Both the position numbers and the translations under genes were made by a program. The notes beneath the pieces are model-generated. The model was given only the letters and a program-made list of their open reading frames with translations. It had not been told where the DNA came from and made no database searches. Positions 26,456-38,030 of a DNA stretch of 64,000 nt are shown piece by piece. The stretch is from Plecoglossus altivelis (lineage: Eukaryota > Chordata > Actinopteri > Osmeriformes > Plecoglossidae), in the NCBI GenBank assembly GCA_036571765.1, contig BROE01000011.1, forward strand, positions 7,219,895-7,283,894, read 5' to 3'. Each line of letters begins with the position of its first letter. Position 1 is the first letter of the stretch.

Positions 26456-27859
26456 ATTGTGTTGGTGTGTTCCTCTGGTTATTGATCTGTGTTCCTTGTA
26501 CAGCTGCTAGACACCTGCAGCCCCTTTTAGATCCCAGCCAGAGAATCAAATACAGAACACAGCGTTTGTTCACAGACAGACAAAACACACACGCCCTGTC
26601 AACACTACAGCATGCAGGAACTCACTAATCGCTAATCTATACGTGTTGGACCACACAACGTAGAACTCACAAACGTGTTGGAGCCAGTTTATATAATTGT
26701 CAGTAAACACAAATTTGTTTTGTCATTGATTATTTTGTATTGTAAATCTTACATTATGTTGCTATGTAAGGAGATCTGAATTGGGTTTGCAATTTGAATG
26801 TTACAATATCTATTTGATGATGTCACACTTACCTTGGTGTTGCCCATTCTTCCCCCCTTCCCCCTACGATCACACCTATTCGCTGTGCTCACCTACACAC
26901 ACAGTGCGGGCTCAAACGCTGGCCTCCTGCTTGTCAGGAGAGTCCATAAGGCGTTCACTCAGGCAGCTCTCTATCCAGTACTTGTGCACCACAGCAGAAA
27001 GCATGTGTCAGTTAGCGTGAGGCGCACAGTCCAGAGTTGTGGGGAGGCAGAGAAAGAGGGCTGGGATGACAGCTTGATGGCTTTGAGGCATTAGAGACCA
27101 CGCAACATCTCATTTCCTCCCTCGTCCTAACACCAGCGAGCTGCACAGATCGTAATAGGCCAGACGTGTGCGAGCGTGTGCGTGAGTGTGAACATCCTGT
27201 GTGCATGTCTATTTTTAACACATAATTAGTTCAAGTGATTTTACTGATAACTTGGACGCATTGGGGTTTGCCATCCAGACACTGTGACCATTGCTAAGAA
27301 GTATTGTGTAACGTCAAAACAGCCATTTGAAAAATCAACAGACGTCATCATGGCTTAAAATATGTTCAGTCAGAGTTGCTGAAGTGAGAATTCCTTCCAA
27401 ATGGTCTCACTGTCAAAATCATGACATGTAATGTTTTCCAGTTTCAAGCATCGATGTGATGAACATTTGACCCGGGACTTCTTTTCTATCCTTGGAGAGG
27501 ATCTCTGCCATCTTGCTCTGGTTCATCAGATAACAGGCTGATATAGACTCTCCATTTTCTCAAATGTAGCCTGCTTCATACAGCAGGTTTGAGGGAAAGT
27601 GTCCCTGTTAGCTTCTGGTGGGCTGCTGTGAATGGGCACTTATAACTCCTTCCGGGACCCACCGCTAAGCTGAGTAATGGCTTCCAAGGCCTTAGGTGAC
27701 CCATAAATAGACCTAGTCTGCATGGAGCTCAGAATGGCTGAAATTCAGCTCTCTTCATTTCCAGGTCACTTCTACAGTTTTTTCAATTCAAGAAGTCATT
27801 ACGGTCTTTAGCAAATAAGATTAAACGCAACAATTTGAATACCAGATGTAATCATGAAG

Positions 27860-28310
27860 TGTGAAAAATTTGCTTCTAAAAGTTGCCCAGGAAAAAAACA
27901 GTTGCATCTTTTTAAAAACAACCAAAAATTTGCTGATGTGGCCGTTTGCTAAATTTTGGTGGTTTTCGCTTTCACACACTGTTGCATATTTAATGCAGAT
28001 AATGGGGGTAGAGAAAGTTCACCTGAAGTTTGAGAACAATATTTTTCATTCACACGCCTCAGGAAATCCCACCGAGCCCCCTAATCGGATAGCGATGAAT
28101 ATTCGCTTTGGAATTTGCATGTGCTTAGCTCTCCCTCTGACTTGGTTATTTCACCTTTCTGTAACTTATGAATCTTTCAGAGCTCTCTGTCCCGCTCCTG
28201 AACACATGTCATCGGTCTGCGTCGCCGCTGTTTGCACGCTGTTCCATTTCCTCGACTGTGTAATCAATTATGTAAATAGCATCTCTGTTGTCCCAGGAAA
28301 TTGAACGATG
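27860..28310. promoter_or_regulatory. Low-repeat block with perfect octamer (candidate enhancer)
   Basis: A stretch with no simple repeats and balanced composition, containing the perfect POU octamer ATTTGCAT at 28113-28120, and homeodomain-like TTTAAT and TAAT cores nearby (for example gcatatttaatgcagataat around 27987). An open frame of 147 codons (27861-28304) covers it but shows no recognisable domain. Repeat-free islands of this kind upstream of developmental receptor genes are often conserved non-coding elements; conservation cannot be tested here. Confidence 0.3.
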
Positions 28311-31060
28311 GCGAGGACCTTGGATCAGGGTGGGGACAGGGATGTTGACACACCCTTGTGCGTTGTAAACAAGGTAAGCTTTGAAATAGCTGTTGTTTAT
28401 TGCATCAAACCAGATGTCAACTTGGCGGACATGTTGACAATAATTGTCAGGTAGGTCTAAAGATGTTGTGTAAGCAGGTTATATTTTCAGTGGTGTTAAC
28501 CCTGAGTGGTATACTCCCACTAAAGCACAACACTGAAGCCAGGCAGGGTCCAGACTTTAGTTTAACATCTGTCTCAATCCTTCCTTCTGTCACCTGTGCA
28601 CGAACAGTACGATGCAAACGCAATATTGGCATCAAGAAATACATTCTTACTCTGAGCAAAATCCATACCAGAATAGCACAGCCATCAACTTTCTGACACC
28701 TGCCATTCAACCCTGCCTGTGCGATCAGTCTTTTCCCATGTCTGCATTCAGCTATCAACTGCAATCTACCTCAGGAAGATTATTCTGAGAGTACTCTGAG
28801 GAGAAGAAATTACCTCCAAGGTGATTTCTTGGAGATGAAGAACCACCATCAGAACGTCATGTAGCAGACTGTTGATACAAGATTGCTCTCAAGTGCTCTA
28901 GTCTCCGTCGCCAGCCAAGCTACTGTACCCCAGCTCATTTCAACAGAGTCAATCTCACCTGCATTTCAAACACATCATCACAGAGTATCAATTCGTAAAC
29001 AAGTTGGGGGGGGGAACAGTTTGACACCTAGGTCAAGTGACCCTTGACCCTCATTCCGCAGTGAGGCTACCTTCCTCCCAATCATGGGGCTGCTCCGAGT
29101 GCGAGCCCATTACCCATCAGTCATTGCAGGACTCCTGGGGCAGCCTCCATGCCTCTAAAGATGAAATCACCTACCTGTTTTTTGCTGTATTGCTTTTTCC
29201 TTTACATTTCACAAAAGCTTGTGAAATCCGACGTGTTTGTGTTTTGCCAAGTCTGTCTTCAAAACAGTGTTGTGACAGCAAAGAGTGTCTTCTCCTGAGT
29301 GTTGGAGGAAGTGTACAATATGACCAGGACACTGTGTGCTCAGTCTTTGATCAGCTGCTGAGAGGATAGGGTTGTGGGTAGACCAGTCAATATTGTAATT
29401 ACTGTCATGGGTCATCTTGGACTTGGCGTGATCATGTGTGACCTGACCTGCTGAATGTTAAAAGACATTGTTGTTTTAACACACACACACACACACACAT
29501 TTACACGTACGCGCACACACACATTCAACTGAAGACAGAGAGAGAAAGAGAATACCCCTACAACAAGGCAATTTGTCTCTCATGATAAATTCTCATTGGC
29601 GTCTCCAGAGACATTCAGCCCATGCTGACAAATCAACACATTTTTCACTCTTGCTCAGCCTCCCTCTTTCTCACTCTCTCTCAGACTCTTTGCCATTGAT
29701 TTTTTTCCCCTGCCCTTCTGTCTCTCTTCCTGTTCTTTCCCAAAAGAAATGCATATTCCTTCAAAATGTGCCTATAGCTACTTTCCCATCTGCCTCATTA
29801 AAGAGGAAACTACAGCTCAACATGCTAGGAAACATACTCAAGCACAGCATGCTTCATATTCCCAACTCTTGCCAATCAGGTTTTTCTTTACTTTTCCCAG
29901 GGCTACAGTGTTAAAGAAGACCTTTGAGCTCTTAGCAGGACCTTTCTAGTTTGGTGATTATTGTGTACTGTACTACAGCTTCTCCAAACAAGCAGCAGCA
30001 TGTTATTTAATGTGCTTTCTTGTTCCATCTGTAGAGCAGAACGAAACCTTTTTGGGATATCTTGTCATGTCAGGTCTGAGCGGAGAGATAATAAGCACGA
30101 GGGGGAGAGAGACATTTCTTTTGAACACTTTAATGACAAATAATATGTAATAGGGAACGGGGGAGGGACAAATGGAAGGAGTGAGAGAGAGAGGGAGGGA
30201 TGGAACTTTGGTTTCATCTCCTGCCCTGTCTGAAGTCAACTCCAGAAATTGAAAACAGCAGCTGGCCCTAATCTTCCATCACCCTCAGATAAACGTCTGG
30301 CCAAAGAGTCCAGATAAACACACACATTTAAATACTAAAGAGCCAGTAGGGGAATCACACACAGAGAGAGAGAGAGAGAGACACACACACACACAGATAC
30401 ACACACACAAACACACGAAGACCAAAAAGGTCTTGGTATTAAGACATCTTGTCTTATGTCTGTGTTCAGGCATACGTGCTGTATTTTTGAGTGTGTTCGA
30501 AGAAAGGACACACTTACCTGTATGGGTATTTAGAGAACCATTCTGCTGGTGTTGGCAGTGGTGGTTGTTGGAATAAGGCCCCTTTGGTTGCCAGGATATC
30601 GGATTACGTTCCAACCGAGTCGCCACGGCGGCGGTGCAATGCCGGGGAAATGAGGTCTGGGCGGCCAGCAAGGCTGGGAGAGGTGTTGGTGAGGATCACA
30701 CCGTTACCCCTGATTACTTAGTCCCAGTCCTTATCTGCAAACTGCCACATGGCTACTTCGACAGTCGACGCAATTCCTCCATCCGTCCCCCTTTCCCCTA
30801 CCCTCCCGCATGCAATCTCCAATGCCCTCCCTTCCTCCTTCCCTTCCAATCCCTCCATCCTCCCTCTTTCAGACCTCCTCCATTTTCCTCTTTCTGACCT
30901 GTTTCTCCCTGTGTTGAACTGATCAGATCAAAGCCTAACCTTTCACAGCGAACGCTAAAAGTTAACTACAGGGGTTGTAGAACAGGGTGACTGATGTGTC
31001 AGACTAACATGCCAAGCTAATTACAGGTGTGGTGTGTAGATGTTTGTGCGTGTGCGCGTG
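28311..31060. other. Non-coding intergenic stretch
   Basis: Mostly unique sequence with short CA tracts near 29480-29522 and 30380-30415, a GA run near 30362-30381, and a pyrimidine-rich patch at 30776-30900. No exon or RNA gene recognised. Confidence 0.5.
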
Positions 31061-31079
31061 TGTGATTGTTTGTTGCAAC

Positions 31080-31460
31080 CCACAGCTCAAGACCCGCTGT
31101 GTCCCCGCGTGGCACCGTCATAGACGGAACGACCTTGAGGACATCACAGTCTCTAGCGTCACACACAGCGCTAATTAGAACAGTAGCAGTTATTAGCCAA
31201 TCGCTGTCGCCCTCCCACGGGCCGTCACATCTCCCAGGATGCACCACAGACATCAGCGCAAGCCGCCCTTCAAACAGGGCGCCCACAAAAACTGTGCGTT
31301 GATTATTTAAATTTAGTATAATTGTATCACAAAGATTGTTAGTTAGAACTAATTTGCATTCATCACAATAACTACCGTTCCAATAAAACAGCTAACCGAT
31401 CATAATGTGCTGCAGTTGAAATAATAATGATGCTAATAAAAAACAATCAGGCCTGTGATA
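31080..31460. promoter_or_regulatory. Candidate enhancer block with octamer and SOX-like sites
   Basis: The left half (31085-31295) has about twenty CpGs in 200 bases; the right half is AT-rich with a perfect octamer ATTTGCAT (31352-31359) flanked by SOX-like cores: ACAAAG at 31329-31334, ATTGTT at 31335-31340 and ACAATA at 31365-31370. TAAT cores occur on both sides. No simple repeat and no credible coding frame. The block lies about 3.1 kb upstream of the EphA10 start codon, so a role in its expression is a reasonable guess but unproven. Confidence 0.35.
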
Positions 31461-32019
31461 ATGGAAGAACTATTGCCGCTCTATATTGCCTTGTTATAAA
31501 AACGTTTGAGTGTGTATGTGTGTGTGAGCAACTGTGTGTGATTAACGGTGAATGCTTAATCATCATACAGGGAATGATCATTCCTTCACATGAAAAAGCC
31601 TTTGACATCAAGTGTGGCCACTCCCCTGTGCTTCTTTAACCCGTCTTTATAGTTTGTGGTGTGTGTTGTGTGCCAGAGTATTTGGGAAGGGTACGTGATT
31701 GTACACTTGAGAACACCACATCAGCAATTTGCAGCTGATGACCTCACAAGGCCTCATTTTGGGGACCACCCAATGAGAGCAAAGCAACAGGGATCCATGC
31801 TCCTCCCAGCTCCCCTACACCCCACCCCCCTCCCCACCTCTCACACACCCCTCCCCTTCCCCCTGCTCATCCCTTGACGATGTCGACAGATTACCGGAAC
31901 GTTACGAAGCATGGGTTCTCGTGTCACATTAAAGCCGTACCCCCCCATCCCCTCCCAGCCCTCCCCATGCCCCCTCATCTCTAATTGCATCTTAAAACAT
32001 CACCCCCCCCTCTCAGTCA

Positions 32020-32020
32020 C

Positions 32021-32060
<40 letters not shown>
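32020..32060. repeat. (CT)n microsatellite
   Basis: About 36 bases of pure CT. Confidence 0.95.
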
Positions 32061-32061
<1 letters not shown>

Positions 32062-32324
32062 CTTTACCCTTTCATACGCATGGATGACAGAGAAAATAGG
32101 CATTGAATAGCAGGTCAAGTGTGTGGTCTCTTTGCAGGTTGGTTGTAAGAGCAGGATGGATAGACAGAGAAGGATAGGAGGAAACCCAGCATGAAATTGT
32201 TGGCTTCCAATCAGTGTGTCTAGAAACACACACATGTATAACCCTAAATGATAACACTTTAAGAGTGAAGATGTACACAGTAGGGTTGAATTGTTTCCCA
32301 AGGTGAAGGCACTGTCTGTATGAA

Positions 32325-32702
32325 CCTTTGTGTGTGTGCGTGTTAACGTGTGGAGGAGAGTAAGGTGTGTGTGCGTGTGTGTTAACATGTGGTGGAGAGT
32401 AAGGTGTGTGTGTGAGTGTGGTGGAGAGTAAGGTGTGTGTGAATGTTAACGTGTGGAGGAGAGTAAGGTGTGTGTGTGTTAACGTGTGGTGGAGAGTAAG
32501 GTGTGTGTTAACGTGTGGTGGAGAGTAAGGCGTGTGTTAACGTGTGGTGGAGAGTAGGGTGTGTGTTAACGTGTGGTGGAGAGTAAGGTGTGTGTGTGTG
32601 TGTGTTAACGTGTGGTGGAGAGTAAGGTGTGTGTTAACGTGTGGTGGAGAGTAAGGTGTGTGTTAATGTGTGGTGGAGAGTAAGGTGTGTGTGTGTGTGT
32701 GT
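32325..32702. repeat. 29-bp minisatellite, about 11 copies
   Basis: The core GTGTGGTGGAGAGTAAGG alternates with GTGTGTTAAC and TG runs of varying length; counting GAGAGTA(A/G)G gives 11 copies. Base unit about 29 bp, with longer units where the TG part expands. It ends about 1.8 kb before the EphA10 start codon. Confidence 0.95.
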
Positions 32703-32904
32703 TTGTGGGGCTCTAAGCTGACTGATGATCTCAGCCGACAGATGAACAAGTTCATCAGGTCCCTGAGCTCCGCCTAGCAATCCCCTGCTGGGAAGAGTTA
32801 ACGGGTGAGGGGTGGTTAATCTTTTGTGCTGGAAAGTGTGTCTGAGTGTGTGTCTAAGTGTGTGTTTGTAACAGTGTGTGAGTCAGAGAAATACAGTACA
32901 GGGA

Positions 32905-32930
32905 GAAAGAGAGAGGGAGAGAGACCGAAG

Positions 32931-32968
<38 letters not shown>

Positions 32969-33060
32969 GGAAGGGAGAGAGGGACAGAGAGAGCGGGAGG
33001 CAGAGAGAGAGGGAGAGGCAGAGAGAGAGACTGGGAGAGAGGGGCAAGGAGAGAGAGTGA
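32905..33060. repeat. (GA)n-rich purine tract
   Basis: GAGAGAGA with GGGA and GCAGA interruptions over about 155 bases. Confidence 0.95.
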
Positions 33061-33099
33061 TCTGAAATGGGTGAAGCTAGGTGGACCTTTAATACATTC

Positions 33100-34189
33100 A
33101 TTACAGAGCAGTTTTACGTCGAGGAAAATAGGGACTGCTGACTTGCTTTTTCATCAAGAGAAGTTTGGAAAGTAGCTAAATAGCAGTCGCTGATGCTGTT
33201 TCAAAGTTGTCTGAAACGCAAGCGCAAGATAATTAAAGTAATTCTGAAGAAAGTTTGGTGGTTCTAAATAGGCCTATTCATTTCCTGTCAACGCCCAGTA
33301 AACATAATATTGAAAACGGTTGTTTTTAATTGTTACTAGTACAAACATTTTAACACTTCAAAGTTTTGCAAAAACATCCCATATTACAAGCTGCGATAAG
33401 CCGGCATTTGCATCCCCGCAGAAAAAAAACGGTTTTGATCCAAATCTTTGTATTTTGCCTAAGCATCTGCACACGGTGATAAAAGGCATGTCTGGCAGTT
33501 TCATTTTGAGTTGTTTTTTGGTCGTTAAAAGATCCTTTGTTCTCAAGTCATTGAACAGGTGGGAGTTGTTCGCTCCAGAATAGCTCCAGAAAGAGGCAAA
33601 TAGCAGCCCGAGGTAGGCTACCTATCGCCTGCTTTAAGTTTACGTCGTGAAAAGCTGTTTTCAACCTGTTTCACTTGCTGGCGTTCTTATTTTGTTTTAT
33701 ACACCTATAGGCCTACAAGTGCAAACTATACAAGTGATACCACGGCCTGTAACTGTAGGCCAGATACATGAAGTATTGCCCTCTCAGCGGAAATAATACA
33801 ATCAATGTTGCCACACCTGTCAATGGACGAGACACCTGTCATTGTGAGCGCGCAGCATCCTTTCTTTAGCGATGCAAAATCATGAAACTGCATTTTATAC
33901 TGCATCCAATTTAACCGTGTGCGAATCCGCGGCTCTTTGTCCGATACATGAAAATACTTATTCAAAACGTAATAAATAAAATGGCCTATATCACGTTACA
34001 ATACAATTATTATTTCGGGTATCAAACCATTAAAGTTGTTCAAACCTTCTTTGCGCATTTCTTTAAGGACAGTGGTGGTTGTGAGGACACCTCGCTTAAA
34101 TCTGATGTATTGAATTACAGTGTCATATAACCTTTCTCATCTCCTAATTGTGATACAACATACGGCCATTAGTTTTACCTGAAAGTCGA
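33100..34189. other. Unique sequence upstream of the EphA10 promoter
   Basis: About 1.1 kb without simple repeats between the GA tract ending near 33060 and the CpG-rich promoter region. Balanced to AT-rich composition, with no recognisable exon on either strand. It is the natural place for proximal regulatory sequence or an unseen upstream 5' UTR exon. Confidence 0.4.
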
Positions 34190-34458
34190 CTCATAAGAGC
34201 TTCATCAACTGAAAGCGGAATGTGATTTATTCCGGTGCGGTCGTATGATAGGCGACCTTCTAGTACCCCCGTTTCGAAGTCACCCTGATTGAGCTCGTAT
34301 GATGTCAATCTAATTCATAACGCCCTCCCCCGAGATATCAAATACGGCGCGTGGCACCTCGCTCCTGCACTTGCCCGGACGGCTCTATCCTCGCTCTTGT
34401 GTATTGCTCGCGAGCTGGAGAGAGATGACAAGAGCCCCGCGAAGCTGGATAGATAAAA
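34190..34458 (+). promoter_or_regulatory. CpG-rich promoter-proximal region and 5' UTR of EphA10
   Basis: About twenty CpG dinucleotides fall in 270 bases, far denser than the surrounding DNA, and no simple repeat intrudes. It includes clusters such as tacggcgcgtgg, cccggacggc and ctcgcgagc. No canonical TATA box is obvious, so a CpG-type promoter with dispersed starts is the likely arrangement, but the transcription start cannot be placed from sequence alone. The stretch ends in the strong-context start codon at 34459. Confidence 0.6.
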
Positions 34459-34537
34459 ATGGATCTTTTTAAAACGATAATTTCGGTGCTTTGGATATTA
34501 CTGCTGAATAGAATCAATAGCTTCCACGCTGAAGAAG
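34459..34537 (+). CDS. epha10: EphA10 exon 1: signal peptide
   Basis: Encodes residues 1-26 plus the first base of codon 27. The start ATG has A at -3 and G at +4, a strong vertebrate initiation context. The peptide has a short polar n-region (MDLFKT), a hydrophobic core (IISVLWILLL) and a polar c-region ending FHA-EE, so cleavage after Ala24 is likely; the mature protein would begin Glu-Glu-Val, as I recall for mammalian EphA10. The exon ends GAAGAAG and is followed by the donor gtaaat at 34538, a phase 1 junction. The open frame reads on past the donor to 34656, but that extension has no Eph similarity and is intron. Exon 2 begins with the two bases that complete the codon, giving EE-VV-LLNSK across the join. 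The exon sits directly downstream of a CpG-rich stretch. Confidence 0.9.
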
Positions 34538-35374
34538 GTAAATTATTCGAATTTTACTTTTTATTTGGATTCAAATGTTCGCAATCATATCATGTCCAAT
34601 CTAAGTGCCGAACGAGCTGGCGTAGGCTATACAACGGTTTCGTGTCAAGGTTATAAAGTTTAACTCTGCGTTCACTTTGTCTTAACACATGCACATTCAA
34701 AATACATTTTTAAAACTACATTATGTATCAGCTGTGTATTTTGGATACTTGACCATCAGCATCTGACGCTCTTACAGGCTGTCCTGTTTCTCTCTCCATT
34801 CTTTTGGGGCAATCAAACATGTGGAATAGAAAGATGAATCTTATATTCCAGTTAATATTGACTATATCGTTTTTGGACAGAATGTGTCAATGGCAAAGCC
34901 CTGAGAACAGTATAGCCGACAAATTGATGGGGAATACTGCTTAATTGTTTTCTTCATTTGCCCGTAGGTTTGCCCGTTTTTTTGTTGCAATCTCTACTGT
35001 TGGCAAAAAAACTAGAAAACATCATCAAATAAGTTAGGCTACAATTTGCTACAGGATTGTGGAGGAAAATGGGCTTTATTCGCTTATTAAAATATTGCCG
35101 TTAAGATTACTTTCATGTCGAGAATTTAAAATGTTTTCCTATTTTAATTCCGCCACTGTGCTTTGAGCAACTGGTCTCTTTTGTCTCATTCCGCTACTCT
35201 CCGGTGACGGGTCGTAATGCCAGTTCACTGCGTGAGGTGAAACGTACAGCAATTCACAATATACTATTGCATTTGTGTGTTATTCAGTCGACTGGAATGG
35301 GTCCTGTTCTTAACTTGAAGTAGTGTGATGCCTTGTGGATCCATGACTACTCTTAAGACTAGGGTTGAAGCAGG

Positions 35375-35712
35375 GACAGCAGCTGGGTTGGGGGATGGAG
35401 ACGGGTCTGGGCTGGAGATGGAGATGGGTCGGAGCTGGGGATGGATACAGGTCTGGGCTGGGGTTGGAGCTGGGTCTGGGGATGGGTCTGGGTTGGGGAT
35501 GGGAATGGAGATGGGTCTGGGCTGGGGATGGAGATGAGTCTGGGCTGGAGATGGGTCTGGGCTGGGATGGAGATGGGTCTGGGCTGGAGATGGGTCTGGG
35601 CTGGGGATGGGTCTGGGCTGGGGATGGAAATGGGTCTGGGCTGGAGATGGGTCTGGGCTGGGGATGGAAATGGGTCTGGGCTGGGGATGGAGATGGGTCT
35701 GGGGATGGGGCA
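35375..35712. repeat. G-rich minisatellite in intron 1
   Basis: Tandem units of GGGTCTGGGCTGGGGATGGA type (23-bp and 17-bp variants built on a 6-bp step) over about 340 bases. Strongly G-biased on the transcribed gene's sense strand. The repeat keeps several frames open, including one of 131 codons that is not a gene. Confidence 0.95.
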
Positions 35713-36040
35713 GTGACCGGAGTGTACTTTATGCTGCGTGTCACTTTTTGGCTCAGGTGAAACCAGCAAAGCGTCCTAATCGGTGTTGGGTTTTAGAGGA
35801 AGTGTTCCTAATCCTCCTGTCCCCCAGGCTCTATGTAGAGGGGTAGTTCTGGCACTGCCTAAACACAGCTGAGACGCGTGGGGCTCTATACACACACACT
35901 TTTATTTCTCTCTCTTTGTCTCTGTAAATCACTCATCTACACAGTCGTAGCACCATCAATAATGCCTTTAATGCTGTTGCAATTCATGTGTAGTGCTACA
36001 CAACATCAATACACATGCTTATGGTTCATAACTCACACAC

Positions 36041-36085
36041 GCGCAACCCGCCCCCCCCTCACACACACACACAGACACACACACA
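36041..36085. repeat. (CA)n microsatellite with C run
   Basis: A CCCCCCCC run followed by about 35 bases of CA/GACA. Confidence 0.9.
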
Positions 36086-37077
36086 TGCAGAGACCTCATG
36101 TGATGTGAGCTCTTACATGACATGGCCATGCCATTGAATACATTTTACTTAATTGTATAGTCATCACATATACTCCATGTGGTGCTCGCATGTGACCCTA
36201 CTTAGACATGAATGCACGCACACACACGCTCTCATGATCACGTCGAGGTGGCATGCCACAGAGTTTGCACGCACAAACACACGCTCAAATGTCTCTCATG
36301 CCAGCTTGATTCAGTTTCCTGGAATGCCAGTTGGTTGGCTGGATTGGAAGTACTGTCCTAATTGATGTTGTGACAGCAATTAATTGCTGTGAAAGCAATG
36401 TGTTTCTGAAGGCTGGCGTTGGCAACACTGAGACAGGAAAAAAGAGAGAAATGGCCTTTCTTGTCTATGTCCTGATAAAGGGAGAGATGACTTGCACTGA
36501 AACCATCATATTCCGAGTGTAGCTATGAAAATATTTGTCGGAAGAATTCCAGTTGATCCTTATTCATCCTGCTTATTCCTCCGTAACTTGCAGTGGTTGT
36601 GCGTGTGGATGCTTAGGCATGTATGTGTAGCTGTGCGGACATGTTCGCATGTCACTTTTAACGGCCAATCCCATGTTTGCATCTATTTGTCTGCTTGTCT
36701 CTGTACCAGCCTCTTTGTGCTCGTGTGTCCTGTTAGCAGCCCCTCACACCCACGCTCCTTCAGCTCTCTGCAGCTTTGTTCTGTCTTCTTCTCCTCCTGT
36801 TTGTCTATGTGGTGTATATGTTTGTTTCTGATCAAACTTCTGAGTCTGTGGAGGTGTGTGTGAGATACCATAAAATGTCCTTCCTCTTCCTTCAGATTAG
36901 CATGCTCCTCACAGCTTCAGCTGAGTTAGTGAGCGCTAATACGTCCGGGGCCCTGTAGGCAGCGCAGGGCGTCTTCCCCCCCTCACACAGTCAATCTAGC
37001 TCTCGCTGCCGTTTTCTCATTCCCCACGCCTCAACGCTAACACACCTTGGCATCTCATCGGGATCTCATTTACTACC

Positions 37078-37125
37078 TTCTCCCTCCCTCCCTGCCTCCC
37101 TGCCTCCCTGCCTCCCCTCCTCCCT
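37078..37125. repeat. CCCTGCCT tandem repeat
   Basis: Short tandem array of CCCTCCCT and GCCTCCCT units. Confidence 0.9.
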
Positions 37126-37852
37126 CTACGCTGCAGGAGGAGAAGGAGGAGCAGGAGATTTAGCAGGGGCTGAAACTGCAGCGTAGCCCCTGGCTTCCTT
37201 GTGTTAGCATGGGGCGTAGCTGAGGTACCTCTGTTGCAGCCTTGTCAGCAGGGCCGGGCTACAGTGTTGTGGTCAACCTGCTGGGGATCCCAGAAACTGC
37301 CCTGAGCAGAAACATCAGGCTGATTGGTTTAAGCTCAGCCCTGCTTCCTCTTTGTCTCCTTTGTGTACTGAGTGGGAGTTCATGGGTTCAGCGGGTGGGT
37401 TTTGATGAACAGAGAGGAACACTGCATGGTTCTGCATCACTCTCAGCTTGGCTGACAGGACATGCAAAAGGACTTGTTTGTCCCGACTCCGTTCTCAACC
37501 CTGTCATGTCCATTAAGCTCAGTTTGAGTTTCAAGCATCGTGATAAAGGATTTTAAATGCAGCTGAGCAGACGGAGGAAGGTCCCAAGTCCCACGTACCC
37601 AACGTGACAAATTGCTGGTGCTGATGCAGAACGCCGTCTGCCAGCGCCTGGCGCTCCCCGCTCTCCGCTCCCCTCTCCCTGCTCCCCGCTCCCCGCCCCT
37701 CTTCTGTTGGCCGACCCTCTGGCAGGCCCGCTATCTGATAGCGGCGACCTCACCGTGTGTGAAAGGTCGTGGCGATTTGTGAAGTTGGCAGGCGTGTCCG
37801 TGACATTCTCCCTCTGAGAGCTGCCGGCCATGTCAGTTAGACAGCAGGCAGA

Positions 37853-38030
37853 CGGAGGAGAGGAGAGGAGGAGAGGAAGGGAGGAGACAAGGGGAGGAGG
37901 GGAAGGAAAGAAAGCAGGAGAGGATGGGAGAAGAGGAAGGGAGGAGAGGAGGACAGGAGAGGAAGGCAGGAGAGGAGGAGAGGAAGGGAGGAGAGGAGGA
38001 GAGGAAGGGAGGAGAGAAGGAGCGTGGCTG
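37853..38030. repeat. GGAGAGGA purine minisatellite
   Basis: About 175 bases made almost only of A and G, built from AGGAGGAGAGGAAGGG-type units, ending before gcgtggctgg. Confidence 0.95.

Larger units (their letters stand above)
10861..27840. other. Non-coding intergenic stretch
   Basis: No gene recognised on either strand. It alternates unique sequence with CA/TG, CT/GA and minisatellite tracts. The segments 12500-13250, 16120-17580 and 18420-20080 are comparatively free of simple repeats; they hold no recognisable exon but are where conserved non-coding sequence would most plausibly sit. Two N gaps (14297-14307 and 16042-16045) interrupt it. Confidence 0.55.

Noticed and set aside
32325..32702. 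Regular repeats with spacer-like variable parts, resembling a CRISPR array
   Set aside because: The variable parts are TG expansions, not unique spacers, there are no cas genes, and the host sequence is vertebrate with introns.
35365..35760. 131-codon Gly/Trp/Met-rich frame and overlapping frames
   Set aside because: Entirely explained by the G-rich minisatellite; several frames on both strands are open for the same reason.
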